Below, in pieces: positions 41,493-52,453 of a stretch of DNA of 64,000 nucleotides. This stretch comes from Anthracocystis setariae (taxonomy: Eukaryota > Basidiomycota > Ustilaginomycetes > Ustilaginales > Ustilaginaceae): positions 1,240,001 through 1,304,000 of the forward strand of contig CAKMXJ010000003.1 in NCBI GenBank assembly GCA_928724745.1. The letters are read 5' to 3'. The position numbers and the translations under genes were made by a program. The notes beneath the pieces are model-generated. The model was not told the origin of the DNA, ran no database searches, and saw nothing but the letters and a program-made list of their open reading frames with translations. Each line of letters opens with the position of its first letter. The stretch's first letter is position 1.

Positions 41493-43148
41493 ATGGCGAA
41501 TCGCTGGATCAATTTGTTTCTCGTTTTCCCTGAATGTTCCTCTTGTCATTTCATAATATAATATAGTACTGTAGACCTTATTTAGCATCGTTCATCAGGT
41601 TTTATCGTGTGCTTCTGTAATGAGCGTGTCGGCACTAGGGAGCACCGTGGTTGTGCCTAGCTCTATGGAGTCGCCTTGGGAACACATGGCAGAGCATGCG
41701 GTTTCGGCTGCCGCGCATTGTAGATGCGGGGTCTTCGTGTAAGTCGGATGCAAGCAAGACCGCGAACCATGCGGGCTTCACCGATTTCACCGCGCTTGCG
41801 GCTCATACCGACACGGGCCAGCCCCATGTTCGGCGCTGATTTCATGCATTTGGGTTGAGGGGTCTATCGACATGTGCCGCACTACTGCATGATACGGACG
41901 GCTTCCGGATAGCAGCGGGTGGAGGACGAGGACGAGATCTAACAAGACACTGTAGCGGCACTTGCTTTGGCTTCGTATGAGCGCAATGAATCCACTCGAG
42001 TTGAGACTGCGTGCTGCACTGATGTTGCAGCCACTGTCAGGGTCAAAATGCTCGCGACCCAAAGCTCAACAAACAAGTAGTACAGTGTCATTGTTCCGCG
42101 AACTTGGTTTCTGGCGCCGCTCTCACCATTATTATTGTGTCTTTTTTTTTTTTTTTTTTTTTTTTGCGTCCTCATTCTTGCCTTTGTGCACGGCCCTCGG
42201 CCAGCTAGACCGTGTGATTTTATCAACCAATCAATCCATACACTGTGGAACGACAGCCGCCGTTTTCCTCTTAATCTTGATAAGTCACACCGTTATCTAC
42301 ACAATAATGTGTGCAATGTCAAGCGCACTGGCTCTCTGAGATCGACTCTCAACGTCACAATCACGAAACGAACTCGTTTGTGAACTGACCTGACCCAATG
42401 TTGTTATCCAGGCGTAACCTCACCGCTCTCGCTTGCAAGCAAAAAGTAGTTCATCTGGATCCGACGGCCCCACTAGAGGAACGGAGCAAACTTTCATTTG
42501 ATACAAGCAGATAAGCATGATCGCACAACATCTTCTTCTTCCTCTTCCTCTTCTTCTCGGTCGCATCGTCCCATGATGGTCTCTGACGCACTTCTGATGG
42601 AACAGGTCGCAGTGTCTCACTCATTTCTTCCTGACGATCGCCCGGACAGGCAATGTCCATCCAGGGAAGCGGACCTGACCTGACTTTGAATGGATTAAGA
42701 GGCCGTACTAGGCGGCCACCAGATACTACTAGACAACGGAGATGGTCGTTGCGGTGCGGCCAGCGATCATCTATGTAAGGTGCTAATTAATTAGAAGAGA
42801 CGGAAGGCCCTAATCCCAAGCCTTGCCGACTACACACAAGAACAGCTCAGTATCGTGCATTTAGTGTGATCTGTATATGTTAGCGTTGAGAAAAGCGGTG
42901 TTTGAATAAATTCGTTGTGCCGGATATCAAGTGCATGCATGCATGCAGGCAGGCCGGCATACAGGTTGAGCACGGATGTGCGAAATTGAGGCTGGTGGTC
43001 AACCGGCCTCGCGTTTCGAATCGGTGAATTGTTGAGACGAATTATTGAGTGCAAGAAACAATTGCGTTACCGTAGGCTGAAGGAGGAGCCGAGGAGGAGG
43101 CAAGAAGCTAGCCTTGCGCTAGAGGAGCTCGTTCAGCTAATCTACGCA

Positions 43149-43181
43149 ATCCATCCATCCATCCATCCTATCCATCCATCC
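43149..43181 (+). repeat. (ATCC)n tetranucleotide repeat
   Basis: Two blocks of ATCC units interrupted once by TAT. Confidence 0.9.
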
Positions 43182-43411
43182 TAGCCATGCATCCGTTCGT
43201 GAGAAAGGCCTTCTCTGTCTAGCACCGTAAATCTTGTTTGGATTGGCATGCGGATCGTTTCCTGGAGTCGGATCAAGCAGCATTTTGTCTCTGCTGAAAC
43301 TGCCATGCCTATGTTGGAGCAATTACCTGATCCCTGCTTGTACTGGCTGCACTTCCGAATTTCCTAATTGAGCGAGTGCCGTGGAGAGACTCCGGCTTTG
43401 CGGTTGGCGTA

Positions 43412-43434
43412 CGCAAGCAAGCAAGCAAGCAAGC
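43412..43434 (+). repeat. (GCAA)n tetranucleotide repeat
   Basis: About six GCAA units. Confidence 0.9.
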
Positions 43435-43470
43435 ACCTCGGATACAAACTCTCAGCTGTCAAGTCCGCTT

Positions 43471-43497
43471 CGCATCGCATCGCATCGCATCGCATCG
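43471..43497 (+). repeat. (CGCAT)n pentanucleotide repeat
   Basis: Five CGCAT units followed by CGC. Confidence 0.9.
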
Positions 43498-43655
43498 CTT
43501 CAGTTGGCCGTTGACCCGTGCCGCGTGCCTGCCTGTGGCTCCCCGCTCGCAAGCCGCTAATCAAGCCCAAAGCCTCAAAAAAACAAAAAAAGGGGCTGGC
43601 AGCCAAGCCCAAAGCCAAGCCACGGGCCATTTTGAACAAAAACTAAATTCCCGCC

Positions 43656-43665
<10 letters not shown>

Positions 43666-43700
<35 letters not shown>
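43666..43700 (+). repeat. 35-nt poly(T) tract
   Basis: An uninterrupted run of 35 T, preceded by TTTTTTTCTC. No adjacent element is recognised. Confidence 0.95.
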
Positions 43701-43701
<1 letters not shown>

Positions 43702-43878
43702 GCGTTCCTTTTTCTGTTTCCTGGCTTGGCTCCGCCTGTCAAAACCCGATTCCTGCGCTACGCTTCGCTGCAGGTTTGGTTCTGTTGCGATGCCACAAAT
43801 TGCATTTTGACGCCGACTCAGCTCGGAGCGCCCCTGGCACGAGTATAGGCCGTGCAGTGGAGTTCCGTACAGGATAAT

Positions 43879-43940
43879 ACAGCACAGCACAGCACAGCAC
43901 AGCACAGCACAGCACAGCGCAGCCCAACGCAACGCAACGC
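43879..43940 (+). repeat. (ACAGC)n followed by (CAACG)n pentamer repeats
   Basis: About eight ACAGC units pass through GCAGCC into three CAACG units, the longest member of the pentamer family in the window. Confidence 0.9.
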
Positions 43941-44768
43941 AATGCTTCGTCTGCCGTTTACCCCGCCATTCCAAAAGTGCTTGCAGGGTGTGTCGGTGTG
44001 GTCTTGCCCATTCCAGCGCGTGTTCCACATTTGGCACCCTTGAGTTCCATCCGATCTGGCTTCATCCCTTGTCTCCCTTCCCTATCGCATTCCGGTCTTG
44101 CTGCACCGGGTCCGCGTCACCATTCCCTTTTCCATCTTGATCGTGATCCTCTGAATCGCTCTCTCCATCTCTCGTGTCAACGGCATTTCGTCAAGGTCAC
44201 GAGTGCAGCAGCTGCAGTCGACCAAATCTCTACGTTCGTTCCGTTCTTCGGCCCACCCAGCCTCGTCTGGCGCTGCCTAGCTGATACCCTACGCATTCCC
44301 AATCCGACCTCGGTCGGGTCATGCGACGATCCCGTAACAACTTGCTCGGAGCTAGGCGTCATTAGCGACGAAACCAACCCCTGCGCACTTTGGCGCACAT
44401 CCCCGCTCGATTCTGCATATAAGGCATCACGCACCGCACCTTTCAGCCCGAGCCATTGATCCACTTCATCTGCACGCCTTTTGGATTGCATCCGCATCCC
44501 ACTTCGACTGATCGCCCCCTCTTTCACTCGACTTGCTACGTTGCAACTCCCTGCAGTGTGGTAGATGCTTGCTGATCCCTCCATCCATCTTTTCTCCTCT
44601 ACTTGATCATCATCACTTTCTTCGTCAAACATCACAACACTGCCTCCTCAACCATCTATCCTATACAAAGGTGGTAGCTGCCCGTGTGAATCGCCATCGA
44701 CAACCTCACCGAGTTGTAAACGGCACAAGAATCAACCCTTTTCCCCGTACCACGACTCACTCTGCGTC

Positions 44769-47700
44769 ATGTCGCAGCTTGCCAGCCATGCTCATGTGTC
44801 TTTGCACCCACTGAGCTCTCGTCGTGGCAATCACTCTTCCACTCTTGTCCAAGTCGATCTCCCCTCCGCCGATGCTCTCACTGCTCAAGCCGCTCACCCT
44901 CCTAACGACGAGCGAGATGACGGCCAGGGCACCCCAAAATTGCATCGCTCCTCCCCTCACAGCCTTCGGTCTCGCCAAAGCCATGTTCGATCGCCGTCGC
45001 CCAAGTCTTTGCCTCGAGCAGCGAAGCCCTCCAGCTCAGAGCCACCAACGTACGGCATCCGACACACTCACCTCGACGATTACCCCGTGATCTACAATGA
45101 GCCTCTGCCTTCCGATCCCAACAACCAAGATGGAGACAACGATTCATACTCGGCTAACCTATACACACCTTTTGGTTCAAGTTGCCATGACGGCTCAGCC
45201 TCATCACATCCTTCTCGTCTGTCCAACACCGGTCTCGCCGCACCCGTTCGCGCCATGTCAGCAGCCCAGCTGGCTCAGTTGCATGAACAGTACGTCAAGC
45301 AAGACGTTCCGCATAGCGTCGTCTTCCCCTACCTCCATGGTGTGGATGGTAGCATCCCTGCTCAAAACGCCTTCTTCGGTGCACCTATCCGAGGTCAGCC
45401 TACCCCGCTTTACCGCGGTCTCACCATCCTTCGCGCCGACATGCCTACCCTGGAAGACATTCAACGTATGCAGGCCTCATCCAACGCCTATTCCTCGACC
45501 CGAGCGCGCGCACACACCTTCTCCAGCGTCACCACCCAGTCCTCCGGCAGCTCCCCGGATACTGACGACGAATGCGGTCGCTTCGAAGCAGCTTGGGCTA
45601 CATCCAAGGGCCCATTAGGCACCGACTTTGGCCCACCCAGCAGGACCAATCCCTGCCTCTCTGGTGATTCCATCACTTCGGTTTCGCCTTCCGAAGCCTC
45701 GACCGTCTCATCGCAGGCTTCCAGACCTTCGCTCTTCTCCGTCACCTCGGAAACCTACAGCAGCGGCTCGCGCACTAGTGTCTCGACCGCAAGCGATATC
45801 GCTGAAGACTGTGCTCCCATTTCTTCGAAGGAAGGATCCTCGCACGGTTCAGTTCCACATTTGCCTCAGCCTCATCACTCGGTGCTCAACTCAACTGTCT
45901 TCCCGCAGGAGATCATTCGCCCACCTAGCATTCGCCGCACCATGTACGGTCGAAGTGTCTTCGGCGACGTCTCGGAGCCCGGAAGTTTCGGCGACGAAGC
46001 AGAAGTCAAGCACGTACGCAGGATCGCTCCTGCCTTTGTCACTCCTCCACAGGCCTCTGGCGTCAGTCTGCGTAACTTCAAGATTCAGTGTGCCAAGTAT
46101 GCCACCATCTCTGACATCGTCATCTACTGCCCGTACGGCTACCATACAGGTGTCCTGACTCTGGCCAAGTGGGTTCGAGAAGCTCAGGCATGTTTGCGTC
46201 GCGAGCGTCTGCTGCGTGGCTGGGGAGGCTTGCAGTACAACGTTTTTGTAGTCACGGACCCCTTCCGTACTTTCGAGCAGCGCTTCCCATGGCTCGTCTC
46301 GGTTGACAGCAATGGTTTCGACCGCAACCGCATCGACTTTGTGGAGCGTGAGCGCGAGGAGATGGTGAGGATGACGCGTGCCACCGAGATTCATGACAAT
46401 GTCTTTCTCGGTTGCACAGCTGATGTTCCGGGCGCAACCAAGAAGACTGGATGGGGCGACGAAAGCAACCCCCCCACGCCAGACGAGCAGGCTAATCTTC
46501 ACTGTTTTTCGATTTGCTTCAATTGCGAAGACGAGCGTTCACCTTCGTCCGTCGAATGCACCTACGAGACGTTGCAGAAGGCAGCTCAGTACCTTGATTC
46601 GATCGATTCCTCCATGCGCATCGACGATGACACGGACAAGCTTCTCTGCAGCCTAAGCAGCGACGCGCTTTTCCGACTTGACACACCGCTGTGCGAGTCC
46701 CCGTGTGACACCTTGCGCGATGCCGAGCCGCGCGATGGGTCGCTTGTCTTGGGACCCAACGGCTGGACTCCCAAGCCGCGGTCGGTCCCTGTGCATACAA
46801 ATGCCTCTGCCTCGCATTTCGTCCGAGCTGAGGCCATGTGCGGCAGGCTGGGTGTCGACGGATTCACCAGCGAGCCCAGCGGCCGTGGCGTGCTTCGCCT
46901 CGACGCAAGCAGCATTGTCCATCTCGACTACCCGACAGGGTGTGGAGGCGCACCTAGGACGCACGCTTGGCAGGGCAAGATGGCGAGAAGCCTTGTCGAG
47001 TTGTGTTCGTGGATCAAGGAGCAAGCATCGCCACCCATCTCTCGCCGCAACGAGCGTGAGGTCCCGGCTTTCACTTCGGTCTCTTCAACACTTCGAACGT
47101 TCCGAGACGGTACCAGATCGCCAACGCGCTCCTTCTCGCCCAGCCAGTTGCGTGCTCAGCCAAGGGGCAAAGACAAGGTTCGAAGCGCTACTGCCTCTCG
47201 CCGACCCAGGCGCGTCCTGCTTCACTGTCCGGACGGATACACCGAGACCTCGGTGTTGGCGCTGTCTTACCTGATGTATGCACGCGAGCTCAGCCTTCCT
47301 GAAGCCTATCTGGATTTGCAGCTGCGAGCCAACCGCTCCTTCTACGTGTATCCGGCGGATATTCCAGTCCTCGAAGCAGTGGACCGGCTCCTGCAGCATA
47401 CACGCCTGGAGCGCAATCGCTCCACGATGGAGTATGTGCAAGAGGTCGGCGATGCTCGTAGGGCGCGTCATACTTTCTCCAAGTCGTTGAGTGGCCCGAC
47501 ATCCGCCGAATTGCACGTCGGTGAGAGCCGACGCGTGTCGTTGTCAGCCACTGCCAGTCAAGCCACAACTCATCTCGCGGGCAAGGGCCAGGCTGCTAGC
47601 ATGCAGGACAACGATGCTGAGCCCGCGAAGCTCTCGATGCTAGCGGCATCGGCGGCTGCTGGTGTGGACGGTGGTATCTGCCGTACTTCCACCCCGACCC

Positions 47701-48800
47701 CGAAGAAGTGCCGAGCCAATTTGGCCGCATCGCCCGCGTCAGAAGTTGTCGAGAAGCATGCATGGTTTGACAAGGCGCGCTTTGATGGTTCGTTCCCATC
47801 TCGCATCCTGCCTTTCCTCTACTTGGGCAACCTTGATCACGCTTCCAACGTCGAGATGCTTCGGGTGCTGGGTATCACGCACCTCGTCTCGGTGGGCGAG
47901 ACTGCGCTTGCACCACCCGATCACATCTCGGCCAAGGTCAACGCGGTTCGCAAGGAACATGGTCGCAGCCGGTATCAGCGGGCGTCAGCGAAAACTGCCT
48001 TGGCCGAAGACCCAACCACGGTGCCATCTCTGACGTATGTGTCTCAAGGGATCACTGTGCTCAATTTGCGCAATGTTTCGGACGATGGCATCGACTCGCT
48101 CAGGCCGACGATGCGTGAAGCGGTCCAGTTCATCGAGTCTGCCAGACTGTCTGGCGGCAAAGTGCTGGTGCACTGCCGCGTCGGTGTCAGCCGCAGCACC
48201 ACGATCGTATTGGCCTACGTCATGGCGCACCTTGATCTGGGACTGGTGGAGAGCTATTTGCTTGTGCGTAGCCGCAGGCTCAACATTGTTATTCAGCCTC
48301 ACCTTCTCTTCCTTTGGGAGCTGCGTGGCTGGGAGACGTTCTTGTACAAAGCCAAGCAGGCTCAAATCGATTTTTTGCGTCGACGTCTCGGCTCGCCCTT
48401 GCTGGGACGGGGCGAAGGATCTCGAGACGCATCGCAGGCGCTCTCTGCACTGTCGATTCGCAACTCTTGCAGCCGGAGTGAAGAAGGCTCTGGCTCGTAC
48501 AAGTCGGCATGGTCTTCGCCCGCTGGATCACCAATTGCTTCGAGCGCGATGGCGAGGCTGGACGTCGAAACTTATCCGAATACCGACTCGACCGATTCGA
48601 CATCGGACCAGACGGAGCATCTATCGGATGTCGAGATTGGTGCAGGAGCTGGTACAATTCATGGCTTTGAGGTGGCGCACTCAGCCATGATGCCATTTGG
48701 ATCTGGCAGTCCGAATGGTCTAGCGTACAGTGCCTCGCGTCTTACGTGGGGGCACCTCGCCCGCGAGATTGCCGAACTCAACTCGCGCTACTATGTTTGA
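44769..48800 (+). CDS. PPS1: PPS1-type dual-specificity protein phosphatase
   Basis: A 1343-residue protein. The catalytic dual-specificity phosphatase domain lies at about 1005-1205: PSRILPFLYLGNLDHASN, the P-loop VHCRVGVSRS with nucleophile Cys1136 (HCx5R complete) and a trailing RRLNIVIQPHLLFLWEL. Two earlier segments resemble the same fold but have lost catalytic residues: YCPYGYHTG near 453 and HCPDGYTET near 817, both keeping the P-loop cysteine position but lacking the arginine. In budding yeast Pps1 acts in S-phase and checkpoint control; targets here are unknown. The N-terminal 400 residues are Ser/Pro-rich and probably disordered. The ATG at 44769 (CGTCATGTCG) is the first of the frame. 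Length is well above yeast Pps1 (807 aa). Confidence 0.87.
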   Translation: MSQLASHAHVSLHPLSSRRGNHSSTLVQVDLPSADALTAQAAHPPNDERDDGQGTPKLHRSSPHSLRSRQSHVRSPSPKSLPRAAKPSSSEPPTYGIRHTHLDDYPVIYNEPLPSDPNNQDGDNDSYSANLYTPFGSSCHDGSASSHPSRLSNTGLAAPVRAMSAAQLAQLHEQYVKQDVPHSVVFPYLHGVDGSIPAQNAFFGAPIRGQPTPLYRGLTILRADMPTLEDIQRMQASSNAYSSTRARAHTFSSVTTQSSGSSPDTDDECGRFEAAWATSKGPLGTDFGPPSRTNPCLSGDSITSVSPSEASTVSSQASRPSLFSVTSETYSSGSRTSVSTASDIAEDCAPISSKEGSSHGSVPHLPQPHHSVLNSTVFPQEIIRPPSIRRTMYGRSVFGDVSEPGSFGDEAEVKHVRRIAPAFVTPPQASGVSLRNFKIQCAKYATISDIVIYCPYGYHTGVLTLAKWVREAQACLRRERLLRGWGGLQYNVFVVTDPFRTFEQRFPWLVSVDSNGFDRNRIDFVEREREEMVRMTRATEIHDNVFLGCTADVPGATKKTGWGDESNPPTPDEQANLHCFSICFNCEDERSPSSVECTYETLQKAAQYLDSIDSSMRIDDDTDKLLCSLSSDALFRLDTPLCESPCDTLRDAEPRDGSLVLGPNGWTPKPRSVPVHTNASASHFVRAEAMCGRLGVDGFTSEPSGRGVLRLDASSIVHLDYPTGCGGAPRTHAWQGKMARSLVELCSWIKEQASPPISRRNEREVPAFTSVSSTLRTFRDGTRSPTRSFSPSQLRAQPRGKDKVRSATASRRPRRVLLHCPDGYTETSVLALSYLMYARELSLPEAYLDLQLRANRSFYVYPADIPVLEAVDRLLQHTRLERNRSTMEYVQEVGDARRARHTFSKSLSGPTSAELHVGESRRVSLSATASQATTHLAGKGQAASMQDNDAEPAKLSMLAASAAAGVDGGICRTSTPTPKKCRANLAASPASEVVEKHAWFDKARFDGSFPSRILPFLYLGNLDHASNVEMLRVLGITHLVSVGETALAPPDHISAKVNAVRKEHGRSRYQRASAKTALAEDPTTVPSLTYVSQGITVLNLRNVSDDGIDSLRPTMREAVQFIESARLSGGKVLVHCRVGVSRSTTIVLAYVMAHLDLGLVESYLLVRSRRLNIVIQPHLLFLWELRGWETFLYKAKQAQIDFLRRRLGSPLLGRGEGSRDASQALSALSIRNSCSRSEEGSGSYKSAWSSPAGSPIASSAMARLDVETYPNTDSTDSTSDQTEHLSDVEIGAGAGTIHGFEVAHSAMMPFGSGSPNGLAYSASRLTWGHLAREIAELNSRYYV

Positions 48801-50143
48801 GCTCACTGCTCGTATGGACTTTCCTATCTTTCTTGTTTGTTGGTTCGTTTGTTTGTCATCCCCCTCTGTTGTCTCGTCTAGTCATGGTCTTTCACTGTTG
48901 AGGCTGGCCCGCACCTTGCCCCGGTAGTTCACTGGACAGGGGCCTCAGCCTCTCTTCCGTCATGGGCGCGATGGCTCGAGCATCGCTATTTTTCGTTTCG
49001 CGTCGGTTCCATCAATCACCGTTACGTCCCTTTGTCTATTGTGGGACCCCCCTTCGCAAGTTCGTCTCTGTCTAGTTCCCTCACCATGTTGGTCCCTTTT
49101 GCAATTCGCACGCTGTTTCTCGGCTTGATTCGTCTTTACGAAAGCGCCCGTGCATGACATCTGTGTGAGAGGGCGAGCGCAGACAGCTATAGCACATCGG
49201 GTTTGGTTGGGCAGGTGATCTGGCGTGGATCTGCAAGGAGGGAGGGAGGGGCTCCAGGAAGCGCGCGGATCGGGCAGCGCCAATTTTATATAGTCCAGCA
49301 CAGTGCAGTGCAGTGCAGTGCAGTGCAGTACAGTACGGCAGACAGCGATTCACTCTCGGACATTTAATGCAGGGTTGCAGGCTGTCGACGCGGGAAATCG
49401 AGCGAGAGAGCGCTGGTTGCTTACCTCTTTCTTGCCTGCATCGGACGGGATGCATTCCAGCGCAGCGCAGCGCACAACGCAGAGAAAAGAGCGGCTTGCT
49501 GGCCAGTTCTCAGTGAGTCGGGTTCGAGTTTATTGAATAATTTGGCATTTTATTATATAATTTGGGTTTGATTTTCGCCGATTCGGGCTCTGGTGCTGTC
49601 CGCGCTCCAAGTCAAAGGCGGCGGCTTCGGCTTGCATGGACAAACAGTCCACAGTGCAGCGCGCACCCAGCTTGGCAGGGGAAACGCACGCCCACAAAAC
49701 TAATCTCGCGGGCAATCTCAGACCAACACACCTTTTCTTTCAGCTGCTTGGCTTGCAATGAAACACATGCATGCATGCGCCTTCGCTCCGCGTATTTTGT
49801 AGTCGGCGTCGTGGCTCTCGAAACCAAAGGTTCAAGTCTCACCCATTTGTGCGAGCCGAAATAATTGTCAAGGCCAAGCTTAGCCGGCCTCATTCCTGCC
49901 GACTTGACTTGACTTCAACTCATATAGCCTCAACTCACCTCTCATCGGTGCCTCGCTTTGCTGATTCTAACTTAGCCTTTCCTTGGGACAAGATAACTTG
50001 CTTCTTGTCGAGCTCAATATCACCATCATCTCCTGCAAAACGTTGTCGTTACCTTGGTGCTTTCGTTTGTACATTTCCATCTGTCCGACACATACACGAC
50101 ACTAGATCACAGCGCTGGTAGCTGCCCAACCTGCATGCCCACC
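48801..50143. other. Intergenic between PPS1 and the coiled-coil gene
   Basis: 1.3 kb with no supportable gene. It contains a TATATA-like stretch and a CAGTG/CAGTA pentamer run (49297..49335), and a GACCAACAC copy at 49731, about 410 bp before the next start. Confidence 0.6.
49297..49335. repeat. (CAGTG)n/(CAGTA)n pentamer repeat
   Basis: Units run CAGCA, CAGTG (five times), CAGTA twice, with only five-base phase maintained; a clear member of the intergenic pentamer family. Confidence 0.9.
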
Positions 50144-52354
50144 ATGTCAGAGCATGACGAGGTCGCTTCACAATCAAACTCGGTCAAGGAGGCTGCCCCT
50201 GAACATCTCGAGTCGCTCCACACCCACCTTCCCGACGATGCCACAGCGCTCAAGGCCATCGTTGGTACCTTGAGACTCGAGCTCTCCAAGAAGGACAAAA
50301 CCATCATCAAGCTCAAGGACCAAATGGACGAGGTCAAAGCCACCCACTCCGTCGTCCTGCAGCGATCGGCCGAATGGCAGGATGAACTTGAAACGCTTCG
50401 AGTTCGAGTGCCGCAGCTCGAGCAGGATCTGCGCACCGAAAAGCAGGCCAGAGAAGCAGAGTCGGATCGAGTCAAGGATCTTCGCATCCGAGCCGAAGAG
50501 AGTCGGCGTGCCATCATGCGCCTTCAAGGAGAGCAGTCGGACGCAAGGGCAAAGGCAAAGGTGGACAATCGCAGGAGCTGGAATCCGGCTGCCTTCCAGC
50601 AGCAATTGCCCGCTGGCATTCGAGACGAACACGAAGAGGCCGAGCTCAAAAAGTCCAAGCGCGCCAGTCTTGCCTTTGGTCCCAATGCGCTGAGTCTCAA
50701 TCTGGCTCGTTCCACCTCCAGTCAATCCGGTCACCGCCGCACCAACAGTGGTGGTCGAAGCGTCTCCGGTGCCTCGGCCACGTCCAAGGGCGAAGTTGAT
50801 GACACCGAAGAGCCTTTGAGCCCTTCGTTTGCCACTTTTGCTAATGGACTTCGCGGGCTTCGTCTTTCAGGTACAGCAGGCATCAACGGCACCACCAACT
50901 CTTTGCTCCTGCCCGTCGCCAATCACACAGATGACAATGGTTCAGCGCCCAATTCGCGTCGAAGCTCGTTCCGCAGCGACGCGGCGCGATCACCCCGAGT
51001 TGGCGCCGCGGAATTGCCCATGCCGGATGCCACCGCCGACTTGTCTCCACTTGGAACTAGGCTCGCAGTTCCCGCCACGACCTCGTCTCAGCGTGCACCG
51101 ATGCTTTCTTCCCCCTCGCTTTCTCAAGGCGCTGCTGGTTCGGTGGGTGTAGCATCTCCGATCATCGAAGACAACGAGGAGGAAGAAGATCGTATCGACA
51201 GCGCCAAGACGCTCGCGGTCCCAAGCCGACAATCGTCAGCCGTCGCAGAGGCACAAGAGCGCGAGCTGCGCGCCAAGGAGGTCGAGATCGAGAGGATGAC
51301 TCGCGAGATGACCGAGATGCGGCTGGCGATGGAAGAAGCCGTCGAGGCGCGCAAAGCGAGCGAGGCGTGTTTGAAGGCGCTGCGCGACTTTATCGAGACG
51401 CATGATGCCGAAGCGGATGCCAACGGGCAGATGATGGGCGATCATGCGGATGCGATCGTGCAAAAGGCGAGTGTGGGCGCGGGCCTGCTCAAGGGCGTCA
51501 AGCTGCCACCGCTACCAACCGATAATATCGACGAGGATGACGAAAAGGCGCACGCGAATGCCAATAGCCCGCAAAAGACCGCGGCCGGAGGGTGGAGTAT
51601 GAAGCTGCCAACATTTACAAGAAAGGCGACGAGCAGCAGTGCTGCATCTGGTGGCGCTGCGACAGGGAGTGACGAGGTCAAGCCAGCAGTAGCGGCAGGT
51701 GACGGAGAAGCTGGATCGGTGCATTCGTCGCCTCAGAATATCGCGAGTGGCGGAGCGGGGGTGGCGGCCGCCGCTCAGGTCAAGTCGATCGCCTCGGGCT
51801 TTGCAGGGTTTGGCAATCTGCTTAGCCGCAGTGTCGCTACACCCTCGTCCGAAGCGGCAACGTCGACGAGCGCTAGCAGCACGCCGGCGACCGAGACCGT
51901 CACGAGCCCGCATCCGAACGACGACGGCGCCGCCGCCGCCGCCGCCGCTGGCGCATTCAAAGGGTTTGGTTGGTTCAAACGTACCTCAACTCTCACACCG
52001 ACATCGCCTGCACCCGAAGTGACTGTTGAGGAAAAAGTGCTTTCACCGCCATTCCGCTCGCTGGATCACGACCAACTGTCGATCTCACGTCAAGCCGTCG
52101 TATCGCCGATTTCGGAAAATGGCGATTCGACCAAAACGTCGCCACCACTGGGGCGCCACTCGCTGCGTTCGTCGATTGGATCCACTGGCGCACTAGCCAT
52201 GGCGGCTCGGTTCGGAGACGACGAAATCGCCAAGCGCGCCGAACAAGAGGTGAAGCGCAAGAGCGAAAGCGAGGTGGGCGAGCGGGCAGGCAAGGCTCAG
52301 CAGAAGGTGGGCAGTGTAGAGCATTTGACCGACGTTCTGCCGTCTTTTGACTAA
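50144..52354 (+). CDS. Hypothetical coiled-coil, Ser/Ala-rich protein
   Basis: Not assigned to a known family. The protein is 736 aa. Residues about 35-145 form a heptad-rich coiled coil (LRLELSKKDKTIIKLKDQMD, then QDLRTEKQAREAESDRVKDL). A second coiled coil is at about 362-425 (AEAQERELRAKEVEIERMTR, MTEMRLAMEEAVEARKAS). The remainder is low complexity (Ser, Ala, Thr) with two similar short motifs, FAGFGNLLSR near 551 and FKGFGWFKR near 605, the second after a seven-Ala run. Such architecture fits a scaffold or tether, perhaps at the Golgi or cell cortex, but nothing in the sequence decides this. The start at 50144 has ideal context (CCACCATGTC); an in-frame ATG nine bases earlier is an alternative. 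It is convergent with the SET-domain gene, with a 99-bp gap. Confidence 0.8.
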   Translation: MSEHDEVASQSNSVKEAAPEHLESLHTHLPDDATALKAIVGTLRLELSKKDKTIIKLKDQMDEVKATHSVVLQRSAEWQDELETLRVRVPQLEQDLRTEKQAREAESDRVKDLRIRAEESRRAIMRLQGEQSDARAKAKVDNRRSWNPAAFQQQLPAGIRDEHEEAELKKSKRASLAFGPNALSLNLARSTSSQSGHRRTNSGGRSVSGASATSKGEVDDTEEPLSPSFATFANGLRGLRLSGTAGINGTTNSLLLPVANHTDDNGSAPNSRRSSFRSDAARSPRVGAAELPMPDATADLSPLGTRLAVPATTSSQRAPMLSSPSLSQGAAGSVGVASPIIEDNEEEEDRIDSAKTLAVPSRQSSAVAEAQERELRAKEVEIERMTREMTEMRLAMEEAVEARKASEACLKALRDFIETHDAEADANGQMMGDHADAIVQKASVGAGLLKGVKLPPLPTDNIDEDDEKAHANANSPQKTAAGGWSMKLPTFTRKATSSSAASGGAATGSDEVKPAVAAGDGEAGSVHSSPQNIASGGAGVAAAAQVKSIASGFAGFGNLLSRSVATPSSEAATSTSASSTPATETVTSPHPNDDGAAAAAAAGAFKGFGWFKRTSTLTPTSPAPEVTVEEKVLSPPFRSLDHDQLSISRQAVVSPISENGDSTKTSPPLGRHSLRSSIGSTGALAMAARFGDDEIAKRAEQEVKRKSESEVGERAGKAQQKVGSVEHLTDVLPSFD

Positions 52355-52453
52355 ATTCTGGTGGGGAGGGTGTAAAGGATCAAGGGTTGTTTGTACTATA
52401 ATATTAATCATTTAGTTATCACAAACTTGCTGGTGATTTGGGGGAAGGGGTTT

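Larger units (their letters stand above)
41493..44768. other. 3.3-kb gene-free region with stacked microsatellites
   Basis: This is the longest gene-free stretch of the window. It contains T-tracts (42142..42165 and 43666..43700), a GCAT run (42932..42947), an ATCC run (43149..43181), GCAA (43412..43434), CGCAT (43471..43497), ACAGC (43879..43917) and CAACG (43926..43940) repeats. The last 700 bp before the phosphatase gene is C/T-rich and may be its promoter and 5' UTR. No open frame here has a recognisable domain. Confidence 0.6.

Noticed and set aside
43471..43940. Tandem pentamers as a CRISPR-like or satellite array
   Set aside because: Units are 4-5 bp with no spacers; these are microsatellites in a eukaryotic genome.
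43977..44459. 160-codon frame upstream of PPS1
   Set aside because: It begins without an ATG, has no domain, and lies in the C/T-rich leader region of PPS1.
49828..49850. tRNA-like B-box GGTTCAAGTCT
   Set aside because: The flanking bases do not pair into a T-arm and no acceptor or anticodon stem can be drawn.
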